From assembly GCA_027484985.1 (NCBI GenBank), contig JAIXRW010000005.1, positions 1 through 64,000 on the forward strand: a DNA stretch of 64,000 nucleotides. Reading direction: 5' to 3'. Source of the stretch: Rhodobacter sp. (GTDB lineage Bacteria > Pseudomonadota > Alphaproteobacteria > Rhodobacterales > Rhodobacteraceae). Below are positions 18,283-27,133 of this stretch, in pieces. The stretch's first letter is position 1, and the number at the start of each line of letters is the position of its first letter. Position numbers and translations under genes: made by a program. A model generated the notes under the pieces. That model saw only the letters and a list, made by a program, of their open reading frames with translations, did not search any database and had not been told where the DNA came from.

Positions 18283-18729
18283 CGTCACGCTCCACAGACC
18301 GAACTCGTTACAAACCACATGCTGACTGTTCGGTTGTCTTTGGGCCTTTGCATCGCAGGCCCGCTCGCTGTGCCTTCTGGCAGGAAAGATTAACGAAAGT
18401 CGTGCATCACCCATCCTGATGGTTGGAACGCGCTTCACGTTCAAACAAAAACCACCAATTCGACCGAATGACGTCCTGTTCCTACCCAGTGACGCTGGAC
18501 CGGACCGGCGCGAATATTTCTTTTGTATAGAAGGGACTGACCCGTTCTCGCCGCAGTTGCAGGCCGCCACCTGCCCATGATTCGCGCAGATTGCGCCACG
18601 GTTGCACCAAATCGGGCGCGCCCTACCCAAAGCTGCGGCACATGCTTGACGCTTCGCACCGGATGGCGCGAAATGCACCGGCACACCGCGCTGGCCCCTG
18701 CGCCAGACCGTTCCTGCACATAAACCGCA
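18283..18729. promoter_or_regulatory. Divergent intergenic region upstream of the adhesin operon and the methyltransferase gene
   Basis: 447 bp without a supported gene. It is less GC-rich than its surroundings in the stretches 18440-18475 and 18515-18545. A GGAG ribosome-binding site for the adhesin lies just inside the left edge, and a near-palindrome ATTCG-AC-CGAAT is at 18458-18469. No -35/-10 pair could be assigned with confidence. It must contain the promoter of the roughly 18-kb minus-strand operon and is the most likely place for LytTR binding. Confidence 0.5.
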
Positions 18730-19185
18730 ATGGGGGACCCTTTGCAAAACCGCCTCCCGCCGCTTGTCCTTGTCCTCGGCCTTGGCATCGCGATGTGGCT
18801 GGTCGCCCCCGCGAACCCGGTCACGCCCCTGCTGCGAACGGGGCTTGCCCTTGCCGCCGTTCTTGCTTCGGTCGTGTTCATGGGTCCGGCGCTGCGGGCC
18901 TTTGTGCAGGCGGGAACGACCGTCGATCCCGTCAATATCGACCGCGCCTCGGTGCTGGTGACAGACGGCATCTACCGCATGACACGCAACCCGATGTATG
19001 TCGCCATGGCGCTGTGGCTGGTGGCATGGGCCCTCTGGCTTGGCGGTGCGCTTGTCTGGGCCGGACCCGTCTTTCTGGTCCTGTGGCTCGACCTGTTCCA
19101 GATCCGCCCCGAAGAACGCGCCATGGCAGCCCAATTCGGCGCGCCCTATCTTGCCTACAAATCCCGCGTCCGTCGCTGGCTTTAA
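18730..19185 (+). CDS. Isoprenylcysteine carboxyl methyltransferase/PEMT-type membrane methyltransferase
   Basis: A 151-residue integral membrane protein with about four hydrophobic segments. It has the family signature RNPMYVA (about residues 86-92), which forms part of the S-adenosylmethionine site, and the C-terminal block EERAMAAQFGAPYLAYKSRV ending in RRW. Proteins of this kind methylate small membrane-associated substrates; the prokaryotic members have mostly unknown targets. The length is normal for the family. It is divergent from the giant adhesin gene and precedes the RTX gene by 133 bp on the same strand. No functional link to either is shown by sequence. Confidence 0.85.
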   Translation: MGDPLQNRLPPLVLVLGLGIAMWLVAPANPVTPLLRTGLALAAVLASVVFMGPALRAFVQAGTTVDPVNIDRASVLVTDGIYRMTRNPMYVAMALWLVAWALWLGGALVWAGPVFLVLWLDLFQIRPEERAMAAQFGAPYLAYKSRVRRWL

Positions 19186-19318
19186 CGGCGCGCCCGCCGG
19201 TATCGGGGCCGCCCCGCCACCACAGGCAGCCCCGCACACCCAAGGGTTGCAATTGACTCGCCTGTTTCCGATCTGCCATCCTTCGCGCGTAGCCCTTAAC
19301 CAGTGAGACGCCCGAACA

Positions 19319-20221
19319 ATGGCCAAACTGCGCTTTTACGACGCCTTGGGAAACGGCGCGACTGTCCGGTCCGGCAGCTTCCTGTCCACCGATACCGGCA
19401 CCGGACCATCCCTCGTGGCCGATGACGGCATCACCTCGACCGTGATCGATGCCGATACCACCATGTTCACCGTCAGCTACAATGCGGGCAGCCTTTGGGC
19501 CTATATCTTCGTTGACGATCTGGGCGATCCGAACGTGTTTTCGATCGGCTCGATCTATTACTATGACGGGGCAGGCAACGACCTGATCGATCTCAACCAG
19601 CTCGACCTGCGCTTCGACATCCGCGACGATTTTTCCGCAGGCTTCCAGTTCTCGAACATGTTCGCCACCGACGATGTGTTCATCGGCAACCGCTTTGCCG
19701 ACTATATCGAGGCGGGTCTTGGCAATGACACCGCCTTTGGCAGTCTGGGCAATGACACGCTGCTGGGACAGGACGGCACCGACAGCCTTTCAGGCGGCAT
19801 GGGGCAGGATGTTCTGGCAGGCGGCACCGGCGCCGACCGGCTGTCAGGCGGCATGGGGCGCGATTTCATGTCGGGCGCGGCGGGGGCCGACAGCTTCGTA
19901 TTCACCACCATGGCCGATATGGCCACCACCGGCGCCGCAGCCGATATCATCACCGATTTCACCCGTGGCGCCGACAAGATCGTGTTGACCGATATCGACG
20001 CATCAACCCTGATCGCGGGCAACAACGCCTTTACCTTTGTCGGCACGGCAGCCTTCTCGACCCTTGCATCGGGCGAAGTGCGCTTTGCCCGCTTCGATCT
20101 TGCCGGAACCACCAATGACTACACGCTTGTCTATCTCGATACCGACCGCGATACCGCGGCCGAGGCGGTGATCCGGCTGACCGGCCTTCAGAACCTGACC
20201 GCCGGCGATTTCGCGCTGTAA
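19319..20221 (+). CDS. RTX calcium-binding protein, probable type I secretion substrate
   Basis: A 300-residue acidic protein without a Sec signal. Residues 1 to about 125 are a domain I do not recognise, rich in Asp, Tyr and Phe. Residues about 130-196 hold hemolysin-type nonapeptide repeats (GLGNDTAFG, SLGNDTLLG, GMGQDVLAG, GTGADRLSG, GMGRDFMSG). The C-terminus has the serralysin-like pattern ADIITDFTRGADKIVL and ends in a DFAL-type tail, typical of type I signals. It lies close to a complete TolC/ABC/HlyD set on the other strand, so secretion by that system is likely. The start is ATG at 19319 with a weak GTGAG ribosome-binding site. Confidence 0.88.
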   Translation: MAKLRFYDALGNGATVRSGSFLSTDTGTGPSLVADDGITSTVIDADTTMFTVSYNAGSLWAYIFVDDLGDPNVFSIGSIYYYDGAGNDLIDLNQLDLRFDIRDDFSAGFQFSNMFATDDVFIGNRFADYIEAGLGNDTAFGSLGNDTLLGQDGTDSLSGGMGQDVLAGGTGADRLSGGMGRDFMSGAAGADSFVFTTMADMATTGAAADIITDFTRGADKIVLTDIDASTLIAGNNAFTFVGTAAFSTLASGEVRFARFDLAGTTNDYTLVYLDTDRDTAAEAVIRLTGLQNLTAGDFAL

Positions 20222-20222
20222 C

Positions 20223-20250
20223 GGGCGGCCGCATCACCGGCCACCCGCCC
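20223..20250. terminator. Possible bidirectional hairpin between convergent RTX and dabA genes
   Basis: GGGC and GGCCG pair imperfectly with CGGCC and GCCC around a CATCA loop, in the 39-bp gap between convergent stops. There is no clear U-run, so the terminator call is weak. Confidence 0.35.
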
Positions 20251-20260
20251 TGCCCTTTGG

Positions 20261-22612
20261 TCAAGCCGCCGCGCGCTGCGGGGCGGGGATCGGCTGCCAC
20301 TGCAAACCGGGCAGATAGCGGTCGGCCAGACCGCCCGCATCATCCATCCGCAACAGGTGCAGCCAGCCATTGTCGAACAGCGCCCGCACCCCGTCATGCC
20401 GCGCCAGCACCCCCGTGATCGCCTCGGCCGGGGCCTCGACCACCACGGTCAGCCGCAGCGGATCGTGCTGGAACCGCGCACCATCATGCACCGATTGCCA
20501 CGGCAGGCCCACGCGCGGCGCGCCGCCATGCCCTTCCAGCACGCCAAACCCGCCCACCACATTGTGCAGCAGCTTGTTGCCCCCGCCAAACGCCTCGGGC
20601 GCCACGACCGACCCGTAATATTGCAGGCTGATCCAGCTTGCCACCACCACCGGCGCGGTCAAAATCAGCTCCAGCGTGCCAAAGCCCGCATCCTGCCGCC
20701 AGTCATAGCTGTGCAGAAACGCCCGCCCCGCCAGATCGCGCCCCGTGCTCCGGTGGCGCGGCGCCGCGATGAACGATGCGCATCCCGCCAGCCCCCATTC
20801 CGGCCGCGTCTCGGCCCAGTTGCGCCCGCGCTTGGCCAGCGATGCCCCGTCCCCCCGTGGCAACCGCGCCGCCCGTTCCGCCCGCGCCAAAGCGCCCGCC
20901 GCGTCCAGCCAGCGCCGCACCTCGGGCACGGCACCGTCAAGGTCAAACAGCGTCACCTCGTCCGATACCGTGTCATGCAGCCCCGCGACAAACCGCGTCG
21001 TGGCGGGAATATCGATGCCCTTGGCCACCAGCCCCGCCCGCACCGCCGTATCGTTCAGCAAGAGCGCCAGCGCCCGCGCGCTCACCTCGCCCGTGCGGCC
21101 CCCGCAGGCGCCGCAATGCAGGGCGCTTTGATGCGGGTTGTTCACCACCCCCGCCCCGTGCCCCACCAACAGCACGACCGGCGCAAAGCCCTGCCGCAGC
21201 GACATCGCCCCCAGCACCGCCGCCGCCGTGTTCACCCGCGCCTCGGCATCCAGCCCGTCCAGCAGCGGGGCGGGCGCGGTTTCACCGCCGCCATGGCCCA
21301 GCCCCAGCGCATCGCGCACCAGTTTCGCGCCGTAAACCGGCCCCACCGCCTCGACAAAGGCAAAGGACGACACCGCCGCCTGCCGGAACCGGCCCCAGGC
21401 CCGTTTGGCCCGCGCCGCGATGCGCGCCGCCTCTTCCACGGCAGGGGCGGCATCGGGGGCGGAATGAAGGGCGGGGTTCAACAGCACCGGCAAATGCGCC
21501 TCGGCCTCGATCGCGCCAAAGGGGCGGTGCGCCAAGGGCAGGCCGAAAAACCCCGCAAAGCCGATGGTCTCGATCCCGTCATCAAGCGATTCCAGCGCAC
21601 GGCGGAACACCTCTGACCGCACATCGATGCAGAACGCCGCCTGCATCTTCGGCGCGGGCTTTTGCGCGCCCCCGCCCTGCGCCAGCACCTGCCCCAGCCG
21701 CCGCTGTGCCGCCCGCTCGGCCGCCTGCTGCAAGACCGCGTTCACCCGCAGATCAGGCGCCGCCCCGTCCGGTGCGGCAAATCCGGCCACCGCCGCCGCC
21801 CAGCCCGCCGCGATCCGGTCACCATAAAGGCCGAACAGCGCCTCTTCCCAGATCAGCCGCACTGCCAGAAGGTCGGTCACCGCATCCTCGGCCCGGCCCT
21901 CCAACTCGGCCTGCCACAGCTTCCAGCGTGCCGCCTGCGCCCAGCCGCCCAGCCGGTGCAGCAGCGCGTGAAAGTATATCTCGGCCTCGGCCGCCCCGAT
22001 GCCCAGCCGCTGCACCACCCGCGCCACCGCGCGCCAGGCATCATCGGGCGCGCCCGCCACATGTTCGGCAAAGCCCCGCAGCCCCGCAATCTCGGGCGAC
22101 AGGTCCTGCGTGGCGAATTGCTGCCACCCTTCATAGAACCCGCCCGATGCGGGCAGCGGCCACATCGCCTGCCCCTGATCGAACCGCGCCGCGGCATAAA
22201 TCCCGATCCGGTCCAGCAAGATGCCTGGCCAGTCGATCCCCGACACCTCGGCGGCAAGGTCGGCCACCGTGGGCACCGGCGCGGGCAGCCCCTCGGGCGC
22301 GTCCAGCGCGGCCAGCACAGCCTCGACCGTCAGCCCCTCGGTCAGGCTGGCGGCGATATCCTCGCGCCCGATCCGCCCCGCCGCAATCTCGGCGGCAAAA
22401 TGCGCCCGCGGCAACGTCAGCCGCAGCCCGCCCACCCGCGCCATGCGCTGGCCCGCCTGCTCCAGCCCCATCCCCGCCTGACCAAGGAAGGGGTTCACCG
22501 CCACCGTGGCCGACAGCGGAAAGGCCGGCGGAATGGCCCGCACCGCCGCCCGCGCGGCACTGATGATCTCAAGGAAGGGACCGGTGTAATTATCGCGATG
22601 TTTGACCAGCAT
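20261..22612 (-). CDS. dabA: Inorganic carbon accumulation subunit DabA (DUF2309)
   Basis: A 783-residue cytoplasmic protein of the DUF2309 family, which pairs with DabB to accumulate bicarbonate. DabA has a carbonic-anhydrase-like zinc site; the candidate ligands are in FCIDVRSEVF (Cys and Asp near residues 328-330) and in VGHGAGV plus HCGACGG (about 483-501). The length matches the family. ATG at 22612 has an AGGAG site upstream. It follows dabB by 23 bp and is the second gene of the operon. The conserved key residues indicate a functional protein. In known cases DabAB supplies CO2-fixing or anaplerotic enzymes under low CO2. Confidence 0.95.
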   Translation of the reverse strand: MLVKHRDNYTGPFLEIISAARAAVRAIPPAFPLSATVAVNPFLGQAGMGLEQAGQRMARVGGLRLTLPRAHFAAEIAAGRIGREDIAASLTEGLTVEAVLAALDAPEGLPAPVPTVADLAAEVSGIDWPGILLDRIGIYAAARFDQGQAMWPLPASGGFYEGWQQFATQDLSPEIAGLRGFAEHVAGAPDDAWRAVARVVQRLGIGAAEAEIYFHALLHRLGGWAQAARWKLWQAELEGRAEDAVTDLLAVRLIWEEALFGLYGDRIAAGWAAAVAGFAAPDGAAPDLRVNAVLQQAAERAAQRRLGQVLAQGGGAQKPAPKMQAAFCIDVRSEVFRRALESLDDGIETIGFAGFFGLPLAHRPFGAIEAEAHLPVLLNPALHSAPDAAPAVEEAARIAARAKRAWGRFRQAAVSSFAFVEAVGPVYGAKLVRDALGLGHGGGETAPAPLLDGLDAEARVNTAAAVLGAMSLRQGFAPVVLLVGHGAGVVNNPHQSALHCGACGGRTGEVSARALALLLNDTAVRAGLVAKGIDIPATTRFVAGLHDTVSDEVTLFDLDGAVPEVRRWLDAAGALARAERAARLPRGDGASLAKRGRNWAETRPEWGLAGCASFIAAPRHRSTGRDLAGRAFLHSYDWRQDAGFGTLELILTAPVVVASWISLQYYGSVVAPEAFGGGNKLLHNVVGGFGVLEGHGGAPRVGLPWQSVHDGARFQHDPLRLTVVVEAPAEAITGVLARHDGVRALFDNGWLHLLRMDDAGGLADRYLPGLQWQPIPAPQRAAA

Positions 22613-22635
22613 GGTTCTCTCCTGTCCGTTCCAGT

Positions 22636-24180
22636 TTACCGGGCGAACCCGTGGGTCAGCCGGTCAAAGACCGCATTTGCATAAAGCCCGTTGGCTAGAT
22701 GCACCCGCAAACCGCGTGCGGCGGGATGCTGCGACCACAGCGGAAACATCGCCTGCGCCAGCGCCACCGCGCCGAAACTGGCCACCGCCAGCACGATCAG
22801 CGCCCATTCCAGCGGCCCGGGCGCGGGCGTTGCGGGCAGCGTGCCGCGCATCAGCACCTCGGCCCCGATTTGCAGCGCGAAGTAAGACACCGCCGCCGCC
22901 CCCGACCCCGCCATCACCCGCCACATCAGCGCCTTCGGTGCCGCATCCGCCAGCCCCTGCGCGATCAGGTAGGCCACCCCGAAAATCAGCATCGCCCCCA
23001 AGGCCAGCGCCTGCGGCGTCTTTTCCGCCACACCAAAGCCGATCCCGACCGCCGCATAGATCACCAAGGCCAGCGCAAAGGCCCGCAGCACATTGCGCGC
23101 CGACGGCACCGCCACCGGGCCGGGGCGGCGCACCAGCCGCACCTCGTTCACCGCCGCCCCCGACCCAAGGAAGGCATGCGCCTTATACAGCGAATGTGCC
23201 ACGATATGCAGCAGCGCCAGCGGGAACAGCGCCAACCCGCATTGCAAAATCATGAACCCCATCTGCGCGATGGTTGACCATGCAAGCGCGGTCTTGACCG
23301 CCGTCTGCGTCAGCATCACCAGCCCCGCCACCAGCGCGGTAAAGCCCCCCACCGCCACCAGCACCGCCAGCACGCCGGGGGCGGCCAGCATCACATCGGC
23401 CAGCCGGATCAGCAGGAACCCGCCCGCATTCACCACCCCCGCATGCAGCAGCGCCGAAACCGGCGTCGGCGTCTCCATCATTTCGACCAGCCAGCCATGC
23501 AGCGGAAACAGCGCCGATTTCAGCACCGCGGCGAGTGCGAGCAGCGCCGCCGCCAGAATGGCCCAGCCCCCCCCTGCCACATCGTTCAGCGTGGCAATAT
23601 CGCCCGTGCCAAAGGCCCCCACCAGCACGGCCGATGCGGAAATCACCGCCGCATCGCCCATCCGCGCCGTGATCGCCTTCTTGCGCGCCGCCCGCTGCGC
23701 CTGCACGCGGTCGCCATAGAACAGCAGCAGCTTGTGCAAGCCCACCGCCACGCCCACCCATGCCGCCACCAGCTGGCCAAGGTTCCCCGCCGTCACCAGC
23801 AGCATCACCGCCGCCAGCACCAGCGCCATCCAGCCGGTGAACGCGCCCTGCCGCGCCTCGCCGTCCAGATAGCTTGACGAATAGCGCAGCACCACCCAGC
23901 CGACAAAGCTGACAAGGCCCAGCATCACCACGCTGACCGCATCCAGCCGCACCGCCAGCCCCACGCCGCCGATCCCTGCCAGATCGAATGTCGCAGCCCC
24001 GCCCTGCCACAGCGCCACGCCCGACAGCACCGCCACCGCCATCGCCGCGACCGCGGCCCCCTCGGCCAGCACCAGCGTCCGGCGCGGGCGAAAGCCCGGT
24101 CCGGCAAAGGCCACCGCAGCGGCAAGGATCAGGAACAGCGGGGCAAGATAGATCAGCGCCGGTGTCAGAAAATCTGTCAT
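22636..24180 (-). CDS. dabB: DabB, NuoL/MrpA-like proton-conducting subunit of the bicarbonate accumulation complex
   Basis: A 514-residue polytopic membrane protein of the proton-conducting antiporter family, with about 13 hydrophobic segments. The signature is FPLHGWLVEMMETPTPVSAL followed by LHAGVVNAGG, close to NuoL but shortened as in DabB. I set the start at ATG 24180 because AAAGGAG lies eight bases upstream; a 12-residue upstream extension has no ribosome-binding site. It is first in the dabB-dabA operon and is transcribed away from a LysR gene 95 bp away. DabB is thought to couple the proton-motive force to DabA-catalysed hydration of CO2. Confidence 0.93.
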   Translation of the reverse strand: MTDFLTPALIYLAPLFLILAAAVAFAGPGFRPRRTLVLAEGAAVAAMAVAVLSGVALWQGGAATFDLAGIGGVGLAVRLDAVSVVMLGLVSFVGWVVLRYSSSYLDGEARQGAFTGWMALVLAAVMLLVTAGNLGQLVAAWVGVAVGLHKLLLFYGDRVQAQRAARKKAITARMGDAAVISASAVLVGAFGTGDIATLNDVAGGGWAILAAALLALAAVLKSALFPLHGWLVEMMETPTPVSALLHAGVVNAGGFLLIRLADVMLAAPGVLAVLVAVGGFTALVAGLVMLTQTAVKTALAWSTIAQMGFMILQCGLALFPLALLHIVAHSLYKAHAFLGSGAAVNEVRLVRRPGPVAVPSARNVLRAFALALVIYAAVGIGFGVAEKTPQALALGAMLIFGVAYLIAQGLADAAPKALMWRVMAGSGAAAVSYFALQIGAEVLMRGTLPATPAPGPLEWALIVLAVASFGAVALAQAMFPLWSQHPAARGLRVHLANGLYANAVFDRLTHGFAR

Positions 24181-24234
24181 GGTTCGGGCTCCTTTGGCTG
24201 ACTGACCAGCTAGCACCCCAAGCGCGGCTTAAAA

Positions 24235-24255
24235 ATTACATTGTTTACAGGTAAT
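24235..24255. promoter_or_regulatory. Candidate LysR operator between dabB and the LysR gene
   Basis: ATTAC-N11-GTAAT is a perfect five-base inverted repeat with the T-N11-A form typical of LysR-type regulators. It lies in an AT-rich stretch 20 bp before the LysR start and 55 bp before the dabB start, well placed for autoregulation and dab control. Confidence 0.65.
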
Positions 24256-24275
24256 CGTTCGATTAAACAGAACGA

Positions 24276-25145
24276 ATGGAACTGAACTACAACCATCTCC
24301 GCTATTTCCGCGCCGTGGCGCTCGAGGGAAACCTGACCCGCGCCGCAGCGCATCTGAACCTGTCGCAATCGGCTTTGTCCGTGCAGATCAAGGCGCTGGA
24401 AGACCGCCTTGGTCACCCGCTTTTCGAACGCACCGGACGGCGCCTCGAACTGACCGAGGCAGGGCGCATCGCGCTTGACCATGCCGAAACCATCTTCAAG
24501 ACCGGCGACGAACTCATGGCAACCCTGCGCCAGACCGGCCGCGCCCGCAGCGCCATCCGCGTGGGCGCCTTGGCCACCCTGTCGCGCAACTTCCAGCTTT
24601 CCTTCCTGCGCCCCCTCCTCAACCGCGCCGATGTGGAAATCGTCCTGCGCTCGGCCTCGATGGCCGAGCTGTTGCGCGGTCTCGAAGGCCTCGCCCTCGA
24701 TGTGGTGCTGACCAACGAACCCGTCCCCCGCGATGCCGCCACCCCCTTTCTCACCCGCCGCATCGCGGGCCAGCCGGTCAGCCTGATCGGCACCCCCGCC
24801 CGCCGCCGCGCGGGCGATACGCTGGCCACGCTGCTGGCCCGCGAACCGCTGATCCTGCCCACGGCGGAAAGCGGGCTGCGCGCCGCCTTCGACAGCCTCG
24901 CCTCGCAATTCGACACCGTCCCCCAGATCGCGGCCGAGGTGGACGATATCGCCATGATGCGCCTTCTTGCCCGCGAAGGCGCGGGGCTGGCCCTGTTGCC
25001 CCCCATTGCCGTGACCGACGAACTGGCCGCAGGCATCCTGATCGAACATGCCCGCCTGACCGGCGTGATCGAAAGCTTCTACGCCGTCACCCTGACCCGC
25101 CGCTTCCCCAACCCCCTGCTGGCAGAACTCTTGGGAAAAGAGTGA
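24276..25145 (+). CDS. LysR-family transcriptional regulator, probable regulator of dabBA
   Basis: A 289-residue LysR-type regulator. The N-terminal winged helix-turn-helix (NHLRYFRAVALEGNLTRAAA, then LSQSALSVQIKALEDRLG) occupies residues about 5-64, followed by a substrate-binding effector domain (about 90-285). It is divergent from dabB across 95 bp containing an ATTAC-N11-GTAAT site, which is the classical layout for a local regulator. The effector is unknown; a metabolite tied to carbon status is a reasonable inference. ATG at 24276 lacks a strong ribosome-binding site. Confidence 0.9.
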   Translation: MELNYNHLRYFRAVALEGNLTRAAAHLNLSQSALSVQIKALEDRLGHPLFERTGRRLELTEAGRIALDHAETIFKTGDELMATLRQTGRARSAIRVGALATLSRNFQLSFLRPLLNRADVEIVLRSASMAELLRGLEGLALDVVLTNEPVPRDAATPFLTRRIAGQPVSLIGTPARRRAGDTLATLLAREPLILPTAESGLRAAFDSLASQFDTVPQIAAEVDDIAMMRLLAREGAGLALLPPIAVTDELAAGILIEHARLTGVIESFYAVTLTRRFPNPLLAELLGKE

Positions 25146-25198
25146 CATTTCCCCTTGCAGCCCGCATGGCTTCAAGCTATCTGCCCCCCACCAACCGC

Positions 25199-25273
25199 GG
25201 CCCGTTCGTCTATCGGTTAGGACACCTGGTTTTCAACCAGGTAAGAGGGGTTCGACTCCCCTACGGGCTGCCA
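25199..25273 (+). tRNA. tRNA-Glu (anticodon TTC)
   Basis: A complete cloverleaf: acceptor GGCCCGT pairs with ACGGGCT (one G-U pair), anticodon stem CCTGG/CCAGG has loop TTTTCAA (anticodon TTC at 25232-25234), the T-arm is GGGGTTCGACTCCCC, and CCA is encoded. A T-rich stretch follows. Confidence 0.96.
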
Positions 25274-25316
25274 CTTCCTTTTCTTACATCGCTACGTCCC
25301 CGTCGCCCCCGCATCC

Positions 25317-26093
25317 TCAGTGCAGGCCGAATTCGGCCATCAGGCGCCGTCGCAGGGCCACGAAATCGGGGGCGCTGCGGTCGCGCGGGCGCGGCAGGTC
25401 CAGATCAAGCACACGCGGCGGCGTGGATGCGTCCTTGGCCATCACCAGCACACGGTCGGCCAGAAAGATCGCCTCTTCCAGATCATGGGTGACAAGGATC
25501 ATCGTCACCCCCTCGTCGCGCCAGATGCGGGCCAGTTCTTCCTGCATGGTCAGCTTGGTCATCGCGTCCAGCGCGCCCAGGGGTTCGTCCAGCAGCAAAA
25601 TCTCGGGCTGCACCGTCAGCGCCCGCGCAATGCCCACGCGCTGCGCCATCCCGCCCGACAACTGGCGCGGATAGGCCTCTTCGAACCCCGTCAGCCCGAC
25701 CAGCCTGATGTAATGCCGCGCCCGCTCGACCGCCCGTTTCGGATCGACGCCCCGCATCTCAAGGCCAAAGGCCACATTCCGCAGCACCGTCAGCCATGGC
25801 AGCAGGCGCGGCTCCTGAAAGATCACCGCCCTTTGCCGCCCGATGCCCTGCACCGGCGCGCCGTCGATCCGCACCTCGCCACGGTCGGCCGCCTCAAGCC
25901 CCGCCAGCACCCGCAACAGCGTGGTCTTGCCACAGCCCGAAGGGCCCACGATGGCCAGCGCCTCGCCCCCCGCCACCGCAAGGTCCAACCCCCGCAACAC
26001 ATCCAGCCTGCGCCCGTTCAGGCTGAAAGATTTGAAGAGGTCACGAATCGTGACCTCTCCACGGGCGCGCGTCTGATGATCCGGCACGCCCAT
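25317..26093 (-). CDS. ABC transporter ATP-binding protein, SsuB/TauB family
   Basis: A 258-residue nucleotide-binding subunit with Walker A GPSGCGKTT (about 50-58), the Q-loop FQEPRLLPW, signature LSGGMAQR and Walker B ILLLDEPLGALD, then the H-loop VTHD. The FQEPRLLPW form is typical of the nitrate/sulfonate/taurine (NitT/TauT) transporters. It is the last gene of the five-gene operon, with its start 4 bp after the binding-protein stop. It energises import of an organosulfur or similar compound; the exact substrate cannot be told from sequence. Confidence 0.93.
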   Translation of the reverse strand: MGVPDHQTRARGEVTIRDLFKSFSLNGRRLDVLRGLDLAVAGGEALAIVGPSGCGKTTLLRVLAGLEAADRGEVRIDGAPVQGIGRQRAVIFQEPRLLPWLTVLRNVAFGLEMRGVDPKRAVERARHYIRLVGLTGFEEAYPRQLSGGMAQRVGIARALTVQPEILLLDEPLGALDAMTKLTMQEELARIWRDEGVTMILVTHDLEEAIFLADRVLVMAKDASTPPRVLDLDLPRPRDRSAPDFVALRRRLMAEFGLH

Positions 26094-26097
26094 CCCC

Positions 26098-27075
26098 TCA
26101 GTTGCTCACATCGGCAGGGGCAAAGCGGTACAGGATCTTGTCGGCCACCAGTTGGCCCTTCTGCACCTTGCCCTCGCGTTCCAGCACGTCGATCCAGAAC
26201 TGCACGTCCCGCTCGGTGGCCTGCCCGCCCGCACGCACGCCATATCCGGCGAAATATTGCGCCACATCGGGGTTCTCGCCGCGCTCTTTCAGCACCTTGG
26301 CAAAGATGGCCTTGGTTTCCTCGGGATGTTCGCGCGCATAATCAAGCGCCTTGGCCGAGGCTTCGACAAAGGCCTTCGCCTCGGCCGGATGCGCCTCGAT
26401 CCAGTCGCGCCGCAGCACGACGAAACCGCCCGCAATCTCGCCCAGCACATCGGTATCGTCAAACACCGCCCGCAGCCCGCCCGCCTTGCGCGCCGCCCCT
26501 TCAAAGGTGGTCTGCCAATAGCCGAAAGCCGACACATCCACCTGTTTCGACCGCAGCACCTGTTCCAGTTGCGGCCCCGGCACGACGACAAGATTGGCGC
26601 TGTCCTGCGGCAGGCCCTTCTGGTGCAGCGCCTCGCGCACCACATAATCCAGATGCGCGCCCAGCGTGTTCACCGCAATCGTCTTGCCCTTCAGGTCCTC
26701 GATCGTCTTGATCGGGCTATCCTCGAGCACATAGAAAATCGACTGCGCCTGATCGTTGATCCCGTTGCTGGGATAGGCGGCCACGAAATCATTCCCCGCC
26801 GCGATGGAATTCAGCACCGCCGCCGTCGCCGCCGACCCCAGCTCGACACTGCCGCCCGCCAGCGCCACCAGCGAGGCAGGCCCCCCCTGGGCATAGCCTA
26901 CATTTTCCAGCGTGATGCCGGTGCCATCGAAATAGCCCAGCTCGGCCGCCAGTTCATGGGCGTTCAGCCCGCCCTGGCTGGCCAGATAGCGGATGGTCAC
27001 ATCCGCCTGTGCCGCACCGCCCAGCGACAGGCCAAGCAGCGTCGAAAGCGCGAAAGCGCGGGAAAGATAGGTCAT
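26098..27075 (-). CDS. Periplasmic substrate-binding protein of a sulfonate/taurine-type ABC transporter
   Basis: A 325-residue NMT1/SsuA-like binding protein. The start is ATG 27075, with AAGGA nine bases upstream; the longer upstream frame is not supported. The Sec signal peptide has a hydrophobic core at about 7-20 and ends AQA (cleavage after residue 24). The mature protein starts DVTIRYLASQGG and contains the family pattern LKGKTIAVNTLGAHLDYVVR. It lies between the permease and ATPase genes and selects the ligand, probably an aliphatic sulfonate or sulfate-ester-like compound, by analogy with the neighbouring monooxygenase. Confidence 0.9.
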   Translation of the reverse strand: MTYLSRAFALSTLLGLSLGGAAQADVTIRYLASQGGLNAHELAAELGYFDGTGITLENVGYAQGGPASLVALAGGSVELGSAATAAVLNSIAAGNDFVAAYPSNGINDQAQSIFYVLEDSPIKTIEDLKGKTIAVNTLGAHLDYVVREALHQKGLPQDSANLVVVPGPQLEQVLRSKQVDVSAFGYWQTTFEGAARKAGGLRAVFDDTDVLGEIAGGFVVLRRDWIEAHPAEAKAFVEASAKALDYAREHPEETKAIFAKVLKERGENPDVAQYFAGYGVRAGGQATERDVQFWIDVLEREGKVQKGQLVADKILYRFAPADVSN

Positions 27076-27133
27076 CGTCAAGGTTCCTTCAGGTTGAGGA
27101 GGGTAAAGACAAAAGGCAGAACGTCGGGAAAGC

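Noticed and set aside
15589..18393. 934-codon plus-strand open frame, and similar frames at 6613-8259 and 8536-10428
   Set aside because: All are antisense to the giant adhesin gene with shadow-like composition.
18283..19326. Upstream extension of the giant adhesin frame by 348 codons
   Set aside because: It overlaps the opposite-strand methyltransferase gene, has shadow-like composition, and the ATG at 18282 has a clear GGAG site.
26041..26053. Palindrome TCACGA-A-TCGTGA
   Set aside because: It lies inside the coding sequence of the ABC ATPase, far from any promoter; probably chance.
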